This document shows positions 46,981 through 58,088 of a stretch of DNA of 64,000 nucleotides, one piece after another. Every line of letters starts with the position of its first letter. Position 1 is the first letter of the stretch. Below the pieces are notes generated by a model. That model saw nothing but the letters and a program-made list of their open reading frames with translations. It ran no database searches and was not told where the DNA came from. The stretch spans positions 9,259,118 to 9,323,117 of the forward strand of contig NC_062977.1 in NCBI RefSeq assembly GCF_023078275.1, read 5' to 3'. This DNA comes from Leguminivora glycinivorella. Lineage: Eukaryota; Arthropoda; Insecta; Lepidoptera; Tortricidae. The position numbers and the translations under genes are program-made.

Positions 46981-48384
46981 TTGACCGACGACGCCTCCTT
47001 CCCACAATTCACATCCTTAACTAGGTACTGCGAATTCTCCTTTGAAAAATCCCCTAATTCCTTCTCTACGATTGAGATAGGACACGTTTTATGAAAAGCA
47101 TTATAGACTTTCATAGGAAAGCCCCATGGCTATTTTCGTCCGGGTACACGCTTTCTGCATAACATTACCTGCCCTTATATTATGAAATTACGATCGGCGA
47201 TACCTTGACAAGTACGGGTTTTACAACGTGGTCGCAGTATACAATTTATAACTTTTCTAGAAAGCTTGCCACGGCGCTGGCGGCTTTTACGCCGCGAGCT
47301 TCGTAGCTTTTCGGTGCTCTCCATTTTCCGATTCCGCCACATTCATTTATTTTATTCAAACTTTTATGCATTCAGGTCTGAGTACCCAAACATAAATAAA
47401 ATTCGAACCGCTCGAATGTCTGTTCTGTATGTGGACAACCTTGTCAATTTTGACTTGTCCTTATCGATGAGCTGAAAATTGGCTGTTGGGATTGATGGAT
47501 TGCTGACGCGATGGCGGAACGATTTTTATTTACATTGATAGGTGTTTACATTGATTTCGAGACATCATAGACATCATAGTGGTTTGTCAGTTAAAAATAT
47601 AAGTAACTGAGGTGATTTAAAAGTCAGTGATTATGGATTATGCTAACTAACCGACCGGCGACACTTGCTTCAAGTGTTGTGTGTAGAAATGAATACTATG
47701 TGTATTGTCAATTAAATGTTATCAAATGACCGGTTTTGAATGAAACCGTGAGATAGCAGGTCCCGGCGCGCCGCGTGGCCTGCGGCGGCGGCCCTCTGAC
47801 GTCAACACTTTAAGGCGCTGTATTCCAATCGACTACTGAACCATCGACTCAGAAACATTGGTATAAATTAAACATCCAACCGCAAGAACTGGACATGAAC
47901 GGAGATCACACAACCTGGTTTTTCCTCAGCACAAGCTGGCGGTGGAAGATGAAAGGATTAACAGCAACAACTGCACAGCGAGAACTGCAGTTAGCACATT
48001 TCAAAACTAGATGGGTAGTGGACTATCTGGGTTTATACTAGGATTATGAGATTTTAGCGCTATTGTTTCTGTTTGGGATTAATCTACCATGTTCAGGTAG
48101 AGAGATGGACTCGACTGAAATACGTTCACTTGCACACTCGTACCCTTCGTAGATACTACATTACGTATGTGGAGGTATTGGTTATGATAAAGATGCACCT
48201 GTAACAATACCTCGCTGAAGTATCAAGGGTTCATAGGTACAAGGGTTTCATGTCATGCATCGGACGTAAACTTCTAAAGAGCAATCAAAAAACCTCCAGA
48301 CCTCACTTGCTAAAGTGTGCTTTTAACAGTTGAGTGCGCTGAAGAGAAAACACCGAACGAGTTCAGAAGGTATTTTCCTCCTTA
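46981..48384. other. Unassigned DNA with a second GC-rich patch
   Basis: A 50-bp GC-rich patch at 47760-47805 includes a CRE-type TGACGTCA (47797-47804). No gene is recognised. Confidence 0.45.
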
Positions 48385-48505
48385 TTTTTTTTTTTAACTT
48401 TATTGCACAATATAACAAATAAAGTACAAGTGGTGGACTTAATTCCTAAAGACATTCTCTACCAGTCAACCAACAGGCTAAACAGAAAGAATAGTGGGTG
48501 CAGGC
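48385..48505 (-). mobile_element. Retroelement 3' end, minus orientation
   Basis: A T-run, then AACTTTATTGCACAATATAAC and GTACAAGTGGTGGACTTAAT, ATTCTCTACCAGTCAACC. This is a familiar moth LINE/SINE 3' end with a poly-A tail on the minus strand. No coding remnant remains. Confidence 0.5.
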
Positions 48506-49289
48506 TATTAACTCAGCCCTTGGTCTATTAGCTTTTAGAAACGAATAAATGGTCGTGAAATCTTACCATCCAAATTTTCCACGATGGAAGGTAATTTTAA
48601 TTTGTGGGTAGTTTGAGCCAGTTACCTAATTTAAACTCAGGCACTCTTGGGTCACTGGAGAAGAGTTATCCGAAAAGCTTATTTATTCCAATATCTTATA
48701 AGTTTTATGACTATTACGCTTATCCGGAACATAAAATATTATTTTAAGTGGTCGACCGAGACAGACGGTTGAACTTTTGCAGACAATGTGTCAGCTACTT
48801 CCAATCACGAAGTAGGAACATTCAGCGAGAAAACCATAGTAGAAAAACCACCGGTTGGGATTGGGAAATTAGTGAAATTACATTTACTTAATTCTGTACT
48901 TGTACAATCAGCTGCAGAGAAATTCTTAGTCCTGTGTTTTCAAACTACTTTTCAAACTTTTTTCAAACTTCTTGCACTAATTAAATTAAGTACTGGTGCT
49001 AGAAGTAATTGTGCAGGAGGCAGGCAATTTTGGCTAACTGTAACTTTGATAGTAATTATTAAAAGTCAGTTAAGTCAGTCAGTGTTTTTATGATAAAGAG
49101 CAATCAAGCAGACGGATCACGTAATGGAAGCGATTACCGCCGCTTATGTTACTATTAACACCCGCAACACCAGAGGAATCAAAAACGCGTTGCCGGCCTT
49201 TAAAATGGGAGCCCGCCCCGAGTCTTCAAGGTCTTATTGTCGTAAATCCCGGAAATACCACATCACATTTAAAACAGAAGTAGTAGAAC

Positions 49290-50990
49290 TTATGTATGTT
49301 GTCGACTGTACACAATGCGCTTGCCGATCGTCGACCCCAACAGAAGTTGATACGAAAAAAAGAAATGTGAGCCGATTGACCTTTGGCCGACCACCTCGTC
49401 GATACCGCAGGAATTGACGAGACGTATAAATTGCACGGAAGCTTAACACACGATAAGCATTAGACGGGTATAAATCACGCGAACCTATCTTAATATTTTT
49501 AGACAAAATTAAAATTGTGTGCTTGTGACATTAACTTATTCGGGAGTGAAGTAAGTTTTTATTGGAAAAAAAGTTATAGTTTAGGTATTTACGACTTTTT
49601 TGGTCACCCTACAATTTACTAAAGACATGTAGGTAAGGTACAGCGGGGCAAATGTAACTGGTCCATTTTTTCCATGTTATACAATGTTTGCATTATTAAA
49701 TAGAGTGTCCACCGGTTATATATGGTAGGCGTGTTCAGTCGATACATGTAGAACTCAACATCATAGTGTAATCATGGAAAAAATGTACTAGTTACAACTG
49801 CCCCCCAGTCGAGATTTGCCCCGCTCTACCTTACCTAACTTTCTTCCAATGCTGAAATTCTTTGTTTTACCTATGAAGAGTGGTGAGTATTGATTGATAC
49901 GTAGGTACCTTTGACGTTGTCTGTAGAATGCAACGGTACAGCCAATCAGAATTAACCAGAACTTGATACGACAAGAAATGTGAGCCGTTTGATCTTCTTG
50001 GGCTCACCACGGCGATACCATACAAATTGGCGTGACATTGCACATATGTATAAATCAACGTGAACCTATTCATTGCTCGCGTTTAAGTTACCTGAGTAGG
50101 TTAGAAGAACTTACTCAACTTAGGCCGGCAACAGACAGTCTTAAATTTCATCACTACATAGTATAAAACAAAGTCACTTTTTCTGTCCCTATGTCCCTAC
50201 TAACTTAGGTAATAACTTTCTTCCAATGCTGAAACTCTTTGTTTTACCTATTAAAAGTGGTGTAGGTAGTAATACGTATCTTTGACGCTGTCTGTAGAAT
50301 GCAACGGTACAGCCAACCAGAATTAACCAGAACTTGATACGACAAGAAATGTGAGCCGATTGATCTTCTTGGGCTCACCACGGTGATACCATACAAATTG
50401 GCGTGACATTGCACATATGTATAAATCAACGTGAACCTATTCATTGCTCGCGTTTAAGTTACCTGAGTAGGTTAGAAAAACTTACTCAACTTAGGTACCT
50501 ACCTGACCGCAGAATACAACGGTCGGCCCAACCAGAACTTGATACGATAAGAAATGTAAGCTGATTGACCTTCGACCCACCACGAACATTTCTCGCCGTG
50601 ACATTACACATGAGCTGAACAACGCGACGCTACAAATCAACGGAAACCTAACTTTGGAAGTCAATTAAATTAGGAAAGAAGTTACTCCAAACCTTTTTTT
50701 AGGGTTCGCTCGTCTTTAAGATACTTTACCAAATAGGTGCAATTCGAGTAGATTAGAACTTATCTATCTGTAGAACACAGCGGTCGACCCAACCAGAAGT
50801 TGAAAGAAGAAATGTCAGCTGATTGACCTTCGACCTACCACGCACATTTGTTAGTGTGACGTGACATTGCGCAGAAGCTAAACATCGCGACGCTATAAAT
50901 CAACGGGAACGTATCTAACTTTGGAAGTCAAACGCCAATTGAATTAGGGAACAAGTTAGAAAGCTATTTAGGTTTTCGCCCGCGTTTAAG
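49290..50990. repeat. Five degenerate tandem copies of an unrecognised unit
   Basis: The core AGAAATGTGAGCCGATTGAC, or a close variant, occurs at 49361, 49974, 50345, 50550 and 50808. Each is followed 73-107 bp later by a TATAAATCAACGTGAACCTA-like block (about 49468, 50047, 50418, 50628, 50890). Copies 2 and 3 (about 49840-50110 and 50213-50490) are nearly identical over some 270 bp; the others are much more diverged and spaced unevenly. There is no stable open frame across copies and no retroelement hallmark. The function, if any, is unknown. Confidence 0.75.
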
Positions 50991-51120
50991 AAGCTTTTTT
51001 TAACAAAAATATTAAATTCAAGTAAGAAATTCCAGGTTTCAAAATAGCATCTTGAATAGTTACGAAACTTACGGTAGCTTCAAAAAAATGGATGTTGTTG
51101 AGTTGCATACGCATACATAT

Positions 51121-51314
51121 TATCCATAGGTACTAATATTATAAATGGGAAAGTGTGTGTGATGTGTGTCTGTTTGTTTGTCCCTCTTTCACGGCAAAAC
51201 GGAGCGAAGAATTGACGTGATTTTTTTAAGTGGAGATAGTTGAAGGGATGGAGAGTGACATAGGCCACTTTTTGTCTCTTTCTAACGCGAGCGAAGCCGC
51301 GGGCAAAAGCTAGT
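51121..51314 (-). mobile_element. Retroelement tail, TTTTGCCCGCGGCTT family, minus strand
   Basis: It is the reverse complement of the family: it begins CCATAGGTACTAATATTATA and ends GAAGCCGCGGGCAAAAGCTA. Confidence 0.8.
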
Positions 51315-52451
51315 TAATATAATAAACAAACCTAATAAAGTTCATACATTTCACGTTTTTCTTTTCTTTCTTTTCTTAAGAAGAATAATTGAAAATATAG
51401 TAGATAGTGTTATGTTGATTATATCGCGTTACTAAGTATTGGTATCAAACGTTTTTGAAGATAAATAAATTGGCATATGCTACTGAAGCTGTAAGATTAG
51501 GTACGTAGGTAAGTAGGTACCTGATATCTTAATTACCCAACTCATGTGGTAGAAAAGTTAAAAAATATAGTCGGTTTTCACAGAGCAATGGAAAAAAACG
51601 TATAAACAATTATTAGATGCAATATGCATGCCTTAATTTATCTTCGACACACAAAAATTGCAGACAGTTGGTAAACCAAGCCAGTTTGCGTCAGGGGTTA
51701 AAAAGAAGACTGCATTGTTTAGACTTTTCGACTCGTAACCCTTAAAAAATCTACTCTCAAAGCACTGGAGAGGTCTGAAACGGTCAACGTTCAAGACGCA
51801 TGTACAATTGTTGTACATCGACAACAACCTAGTAAGTATTCCGGGCGATTCCGCGACGCCATTAAAAACTGGGATATAGTGCCGGCGCCAGCTGAGTTGG
51901 CAAGGAGCTGGCCGCAAATTAATTAGGACCAAGGACGGCCCATGTACGATACACAGACGGAGTAATGTGTCTGGCACGTCTTGTTATGTGAAGAGCTAAG
52001 AAGTGTGGGGTGTTTGGGGACGGGCAAGTCGGCATACATTTCAGTTAGGTACTACCTAGCAGTGGCGTCTGGTGATAATTTCGGCTAGGCAACACTGAGC
52101 AAAAAGAAACCCACGTTAACATTAGGTACTTTATCTACTAGTAATCAATTTTAGGCAAGCCGGTGGGAATCGGCTTGTAAGGACCAGCCGCTGCTGCTAC
52201 AAGATTTCAACTGCGTACACCATCATGTAAGGGGTAAAAGTAGGTATCAGATGAATAGATATCAGAATTTCAAAAGTGAGAACGTTAAAATGTATTAGGT
52301 ATGTGACTTATACCAAATTTTAACAAAAGTCCACGACACGACATCACTACTTAAGTACCTACCTAATATTATAAGTGATGTGAAAGAAACAATTGCCTAT
52401 CTTATTTAGGTGAAATAAGGTAGGAACAGAGGTAGCTGCAACGGAGGCCCC
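51315..52451. other. Unassigned DNA, no gene seen
   Basis: The minus-strand frame at 51633-51977 and the plus-strand reading of 51740-51940 were examined. Neither is recognisable. Confidence 0.45.
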
Positions 52452-52576
52452 CTGGGCCCATTTCTCGAAGCTGCAAGTTACAATTTACAAGTGGTAGTCA
52501 ATGTCTAATATGACAAGTTGGAAAGAGACTTCCGCTTGTAACTTTTAATTTTCTGTTTTGAGAAATGGGCCCCAGG
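52452..52576. mobile_element. MITE, GGGCCCATTTCTC ends
   Basis: CTGGGCCCATTTCTCGAAGC on the left and TTTTGAGAAATGGGCCCCAG on the right are inverted. A related element in the opposite internal orientation lies at 61998-62112. Confidence 0.75.
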
Positions 52577-53965
52577 TATATAATTAAAGCCACTATCTTT
52601 GATCTCTGGCATTAGGTATACCTATTCGAAGTGCACTCGGGAGACGAGAAACGTACTTACCTAAATATACATAGCAACTAATGGACGGCATTTAGGCAAC
52701 TAAATAAGAAATATAGGTAGGTTATATTACCTAATACAAAATATTGAGATAGTGCCTATTCTTACATGGTTTGATACTATTTTCCATTATTTTATTAAGA
52801 GTCCTCCCCGAATCGGAACTAATAGAAAACGATTTCAAAGCGCATTTAGAGGAATCCAAGCTTGTAATGAGGTTTTCGCTCACTCGCTCGCATTTCAATG
52901 GAGAAACCTAATTATAGTGGCTGTAAATTCCTGACGTTTATAATTACTAGAGCAAGGGCGGCAATTAAGCTCTGACTTTTGATAAAAGGGGTGAGTCGCG
53001 AATAAGAGGGATTGTGAGGCTGAAAATCAGAGAGTCTACCATCTACTCAAATTAACACCGCAAGTTTGGGCATGAATCTGAAATGACTTTGCTTAATTTT
53101 GACACTGCGGATGGAAAGATAATTTATATATCACTTACTTTATTAGCCGTGTTATACTCAACCTGCTTATAGTCCGTAAAATTTAATTTTGGACGGAGTC
53201 ATACGACCTGAATGTTGTAAATATAGAACAATTTAAATTACTAAAGGCAGTATTAACCATCAGTAGGTATCACATATCGGAACGAGATAGATTCTAATTA
53301 AACAATCTGTTATGGGTTTGGACTGGTTTTGACACGACCATGCAGATTGTCTAGGTCTAGGTGATTATCTGGCAGGTCCATACCTATAGAGCGAGGCATT
53401 GTATTAACCGAAAAATGGCTAAATTCAGACGTGCCTCGGCCGAGGCATGGCAACGTTGGACACAATAAATACAATAATATACATAAACGAACTTGCCTTT
53501 AACGTACACGTAGCGACATCTCGTGGATCGTAGAAAAGTCATTAAGCGCAGCTCCGAGCTTCACCCGCGCTAAAAGGGTTTCTCGCGCAGCTTTCAAGTT
53601 GACTCAACGATCACTAGATGGCATTAACATCCATCTTGAACACTTCATATTATTAATTCTTCAGTTTTGCCTAAAAGCAAAGAAATTGCTTACAGTGATC
53701 ATAAAAATTTACAAATTAAGTAAAAAGAGTAACAGTGTAATAATTAGTGTTTTAATTACACTATTTCTCCAGTTTCTCTGTCAGCAACACTTGGGAGCTA
53801 TAATTAGGTATCTTACCTACTTCTAACTCATGTAAAGAGATAGATCATAGATGTGCTTAGCGTCAGAACCTGTAGGTATGATTCATAGGAAAAAATAAAA
53901 TGAACAATGAATAGGCATATATTTACTACTTTACTATCACTGAATTCTACATGAAATTAAATTGT
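52577..53965. other. Unassigned DNA between repeats and MRM3
   Basis: It contains a perfect 16-bp palindrome TGCCTCGGCCGAGGCA (53432-53447). No AATAAA signal for the minus-strand gene is obvious just downstream of its stop. Confidence 0.45.
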
Positions 53966-56900
53966 TTAAGTTACTTGGACAGCCTGTTTGTCCGCCTTGG
54001 CTTTCCTAAAGGCCTGTATGAATTGCTTTCGGATTTCGAAGGCGATGACCGCCGCCGCCATGCCGGTGTTCAAGCTGTCAACACCTCTTTGGAGAGGGAT
54101 GTTGAGCCGCAAACCATTCTGGGTAGCTGCCAACCTGTGAAATAAAATATAACGTTTTCTACACACACAGAGAGATAACATAAAACTAACCTACCAGGTC
54201 TCGGGCCCGCGCGCCTACCGATGCAAAAGTACCCATAAGCCCGCTTGCCGCGTTTAACGTTTTTTATACGAATTCCGTGGCGCATAGTTGGAACAATAGA
54301 TAATTTATCTAAGCTAAACGGTAAACATATGAGTCATTTTGAAATCATATTAAGCTAACATATCACTAACTGCAGCAGCAACATAATTATAAATTATAAC
54401 GTCATGCTGGCTACATGCTGCGATTTAGTGTATCCCTGGATTCTATCTATCTATCTATTTAGCCTTTTCTTCTGAATGTGGTGTTTGTGATTGTTTGTTT
54501 AGATGAAGTCGCGTAGTTCAGTGTGCCTGTTGGCATAGGCCTCCTCCAGCTCTTTCCAGTATTTCGTCTGCCTGGCCAGTCTAGTCCAGAAAGATCCCTG
54601 GATTAATAATCCACATTTAATAAGGAATAATTCGATATTTTCCTTCATTACCTGTAGCTGTCCTCACTAATGCCCTCAGTTTCTCCACCAATTATCAAAG
54701 TCACATGACCCAAGGAGGCATAATCAACTCCATAATAAGGCAAAACTGGAAGTTTGCTCGCAATTCCCTCATTAGGTATCTCAACATCTAAGTCGAACTT
54801 AGCATTGCTGTCAGCAATCACAACTGAAGTGTGCTCTGGAAGTTGTTTAGGCAAGTCTTCCCAGCCTAGGGATGTGTAGATTGGTAGCCGGAAGTGAGCA
54901 CCAGCGCCACTTCTTACAACTTTGTGATCCCAGACATCAACACACCCTGAAAAAAAAATGTGTCTATTAAAGTAGTCTTCAAGATAAATTACATTTAAAA
55001 TTAAAATGTATTCTATAAAGATAGAATACATGTTATTTATAATATATATTCTATCCGTATGCAAGCAAGAGAGTGTTGCATCTCTCCTGTACTATTACTA
55101 GGCATACAGTTCTTACAGTTCCAGGGATTGGTCTGAAAGAATGCACCATGTAATTGACAGCAGGAGTAATATAGTAATAAGTTAGAAAAATAATCCAGTT
55201 AATACATTGAAACTGTGCTTAACCCATTCAGTGCTAATCGCGACACATTGTCATTCTTCCTCTATGACGCATTTTTGCTACATCTGGGAAATTCATGTTA
55301 TCAACAGTAGCTCAGCAGTGAATGTGTTAAGATACTAACCTTTTGAAATAAAACTATGGAAACGGATTAAAAAATTTACCATTACTATGTTAAAAAAAAA
55401 AAATTTAATTTTGTAAATTTTTTGAATATTGTATAACTAGCTTTATTAATAGTGTGTGAACCTGCCTTATAAATCTATATTATTTGTGGTCATGGTTGGT
55501 TAATATTTCTTGTATGTGGGTAGCTTTTGCACATTTTAATTTTTCCTCAGTCACCCGTTGGCTGTAAAGAGTTCGAAACGTCGGGATGTATTTTAAATTC
55601 ATTATACGTGATTTAATCCGTTTCCATAGTTTTATTTCATGAGTAACTATCGCGGTAACCGAAGACAATATTATACTAACCTTTTGTCAACAATACTTGT
55701 TCACAACCAGATCCCACAGCCACTCTCAGTATGGCCCCCAAGTTTCCTGGCTCTCTTACTTGGTCGCATATGATCTGCATTGGTAATGGCTTTGAGAACC
55801 TTTTCACAGTTTGTGGTGTAGGTGTTTCAAATATACCTGGAATTATAACAATTCATTTTCATTATATTTATAGTTCATTTCTTTTTTGTTTTGACAACCA
55901 GTCTGGCTTAGCACATAGTGACCCTGCCTACTATGCCGCGGTCCCGGGTTCGAGTCCCGGTGAGGGCATTTATTTGTGCGATGAGCACAGATATTTGTTC
56001 CTGAGTCATGGATGTTTTCTATCTATAAGTATTTGTATTTTATATATATTGTTGACTGAGTATCTGTCAAGTCTTCTTGAGTCTCAGCCAATCTGTGTAA
56101 TTTATTTATTTAATACAAGAATTTCTAAAAAGAGTATGTCCATTTACACAAGTACTAAAACAAACTAAAAATAAAGTCACAGTTCAAATGCTAAGGACTA
56201 AGTTCATACTGCCATAGAATGAAGTACACCATAATATCTGAAAAGATTATGAAAAGGCTAAATGATGAGAATTAAATTCAAGTTATTTTGTTGCTTTGAA
56301 CTTAACAAAATCAAAACATAGGTAAGAGCCGAAGGAGTGAAGCTCTACCCATCAATGTCTGAAAAAAATTATTATGCATACAAATACTTACAGGAGTTTG
56401 TGCCCTACAGCAGTATTTACTACAAAAACAACTCCCTCATCAAATAGACAAGACTCAAATATAAAAAAATATACAAACCGAATATCCCAGGAGGTGTCTC
56501 CACATTAGACCACATTGATATCTCCTTATAAGAAGTCTTGTACAATTTAACTCCAGTCTTTGGTAAGAATGGTCTTAAATGATGCAGATCCTCCGTGTTA
56601 CTAAAGATCACATACTTTAGAGGACACTTGGCCTCGAGACCATCAATTATTAATCGCCAACCTTCTACAAGGATTTGTCCACTGCGCATTTTGTCCTTCT
56701 TTGATTTTAATTTGACGAGAAGGGAACTAAAAACATTCAATAAATAGTTTCTTAAATACTGACAATAACTGTAATACTTAATACATACATACATACATTC
56801 ACGCCTATATCCCATAAAGGGGTAGGCAGAACATGTGAAACTACTAAAGCTTCAGTGCCACTCTTGGCAAATAAGGGGTTGAAAGAAAACGAAACTGTGG

Positions 56901-57461
56901 CATTGCAGTGACAGGTTGCCAGCCTCTAACATAATAATATCAAAATTAAGTTTGAAATCCAGGTTGAGAAAATAAAAGATTAAGCATTTGGTCAAGGGAA
57001 GTTTTGGTTAATGAGCTAGACAATATTACATTACAAGGAATTTACCTTAACCATCCATCATTGTCTTTCAATTTTTCATACATAATTTCATTGTTATCAT
57101 CAAACACTTTAGCCTGACTTAGATAGAACTTCCGCTTTTTCATTATCTCATCTCTTTTTTGCTTTATTTCTTTTGATTTTTCAGGAGATAGCTGATTTGT
57201 TAGTTGAGTTGATGTTTCTTTTTGAGCACTGTTTGTTGCAGAAATCTTTTCTTTATTGCTTTCTTTTGGTTTATTGAACTTCTCAGGATCTAAGGAAATT
57301 ATCTTTTCCTTCTTCAAACTTACTTCGGAGTTTGGCTCATAAGGCAAGATTACTTTAGCTGGACTTCTGTGAGCCCATCGGCTGTAAGTCCTTGCTGTAT
57401 CAAGAACTGGATGCCGGGCAACTAGCTGAACAACGATACGATGAAGATTTGTTAACGACAT
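53966..57461 (-). CDS. MRM3: Mitochondrial rRNA 2'-O-methyltransferase, MRM3/RNMTL1 type (5 exons, 427 aa)
   Basis: The exons, on the minus strand, are 57461-57046, 56726-56479, 55836-55681, 54946-54652 and 54134-53966, all with GT-AG introns and matching phases. ATG at 57461 is used; the open frame starts six bases earlier at a GTG. An arginine-rich, acid-poor N-terminus fits a mitochondrial presequence. A basic linker follows, then the substrate-binding part (GQILVEGWRLIIDGL), then the SpoU/TrmH fold: motif 1 NLGAILR (253-259), motif 2 GETEG (361-365) and motif 3 IPLQRGVDSLN (384-394). These form the trefoil-knot SAM site. The family methylates a guanosine ribose in the A-loop region of mitochondrial large-subunit rRNA, needed for ribosome assembly. 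The length matches animal MRM3 (about 420 aa). All domains are intact. It faces kintoun head to head. Confidence 0.93.
54443..54593 (-). mobile_element. 5'-truncated LINE in MRM3 intron 4
   Basis: The target ATCCCTGGATT is duplicated at 54432-54442 and 54594-54604. On the minus strand the C-terminal LINE peptide YWKELEEAYANR is readable, followed by a stop, a short UTR and a (TAGA)n tail. It lies in the same orientation as the gene and away from the splice sites. Confidence 0.82.
55218..55331. mobile_element. MITE in MRM3 intron 3
   Basis: The ends CTTAACCCATTCAGTGCT (55218-55235) and AGCAGTGAATGTGTTAAG (55314-55331) are inverted with two mismatches. It ends one base before the duplicated splice-donor sequence at 55332-55345. 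Confidence 0.75.
55346..55672. mobile_element. Penelope-like or related element inserted at the exon-3 splice donor of MRM3
   Basis: A 14-bp direct repeat ATACTAACCTTTTG at 55332-55345 and 55673-55686 brackets 327 bp. The left edge AAATAAAACTATGGAAACGG recurs inverted at about 55615-55638, then a 34-bp extension (TAACTATCGCGGTAACC). The segment GAGTTCGAAACGTCGGGATG resembles 3' ends of Penelope-like elements in moths. The class is tentative; the target duplication is direct observation. Confidence 0.72.
55895..56120 (+). mobile_element. tRNA-derived SINE family 2 with intact head, antisense in MRM3 intron 2
   Basis: The tRNA-like head holds an A-box-like TGGCTTAGCAC and a perfect B box GGTTCGAGTCC (55947-55957). 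The body GATGAGCACAGATATTTGTT, a TA-rich centre, CAATCTGTGTAA and an (ATTT)n tail follow. It is the best preserved of three copies in the window. Confidence 0.83.
56781..56927 (-). mobile_element. CACGCC-family retroposon in MRM3 intron 1
   Basis: A (CATA)n border, CACGCCTATATCCCATAAAG and the remaining family modules to GGTTGCCAGCCTC are present. No clean target duplication is visible. Confidence 0.78.
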
Positions 57462-58088
57462 GTTCACTCGTTATACAATATTACCAATATTTTTTAAGAG
57501 GTCAATGTTTGCAAATCTTAATGCATGCTGTACTTAGAGAATAAGGTTAAAGACTTTTAATTACACTTGCAGATACTTAAAATAATACTTCGTGATCACA
57601 GTTGCATGAGTGCTGTGCTGAAGATTTAGGTTTTGTTTTAGGTTAGGTTAGGTTAGATTGTTTGACATTGACATATGATATGTCAAACCAAACTTCAATT
57701 TACTTAAAAGTGGTATACACGAAGAAAAATAATAATAAGAAAAATAAATTTTATTCATATTTTTATTAAAATCCACCGTAATCATATAACAAACACCTTT
57801 TCCTATAAAAATCAGGCCTCTTAAATTCTTTGCTCTTATATTTTCTCATTCTGTATTAATCATGCTCTACTTTCAGTGTGAACAACATAACAATATTCTT
57901 TTTTTTTTGTATTACGTGGTCTCATGACATTTGTTGACGTTGCATTGCGTTGCGATGGAAAATTTTGTCAATAAGCAACACTAACCTTATCATCGGCTCT
58001 CAGCTGAATGTGTAATGTATTATCGTGATTTTGTGAATGCATAGTTATTTTGTGTTTATTTTTAAACCAACGCAATTTTCTAGACAAA
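57462..58088. promoter_or_regulatory. Shared upstream region of MRM3 and kintoun
   Basis: 627 bp separate the two start codons. It contains a TTAGG-type run (TTTAGGTTAGGTTAGGTTAG, 57637-57656), an imperfect palindrome TTGACATATGATATGTCAA (about 57669-57687) and the X-box-like site listed separately. No TATA box is evident. Short spacing and divergence suggest a bidirectional promoter; start sites are unknown. Confidence 0.7.
57949..57962 (+). promoter_or_regulatory. Candidate RFX X-box upstream of kintoun
   Basis: GTTGCGATGGAAAA matches the classic X-box GTTGCCATGGAAAC at 12 of 14 bases and lies 127 bp before the kintoun start codon. RFX factors drive ciliary genes in animals, and in Drosophila motile-cilium genes depend on Rfx with Fd3F. 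Two mismatches fall in the half-site edges, so this is a candidate only. Confidence 0.42.

Noticed and set aside
51633..51977. A decayed transposase or other gene
   Set aside because: Both strands were read; no conserved motif was found.
53432..53447. A 16-bp perfect palindrome as an operator-like site
   Set aside because: It is a single copy with no promoter context. Such palindromes are expected by chance in a 64-kb window with repeats.
55895..55970. A tRNA gene in MRM3 intron 2
   Set aside because: The head is followed directly by the SINE body shared with 32634-32844, and the cloverleaf is incomplete.
58050..58088. A kintoun start 13 codons upstream
   Set aside because: That frame opens at a TTG. 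The ATG at 58089 is in good context and starts the expected N-terminus.
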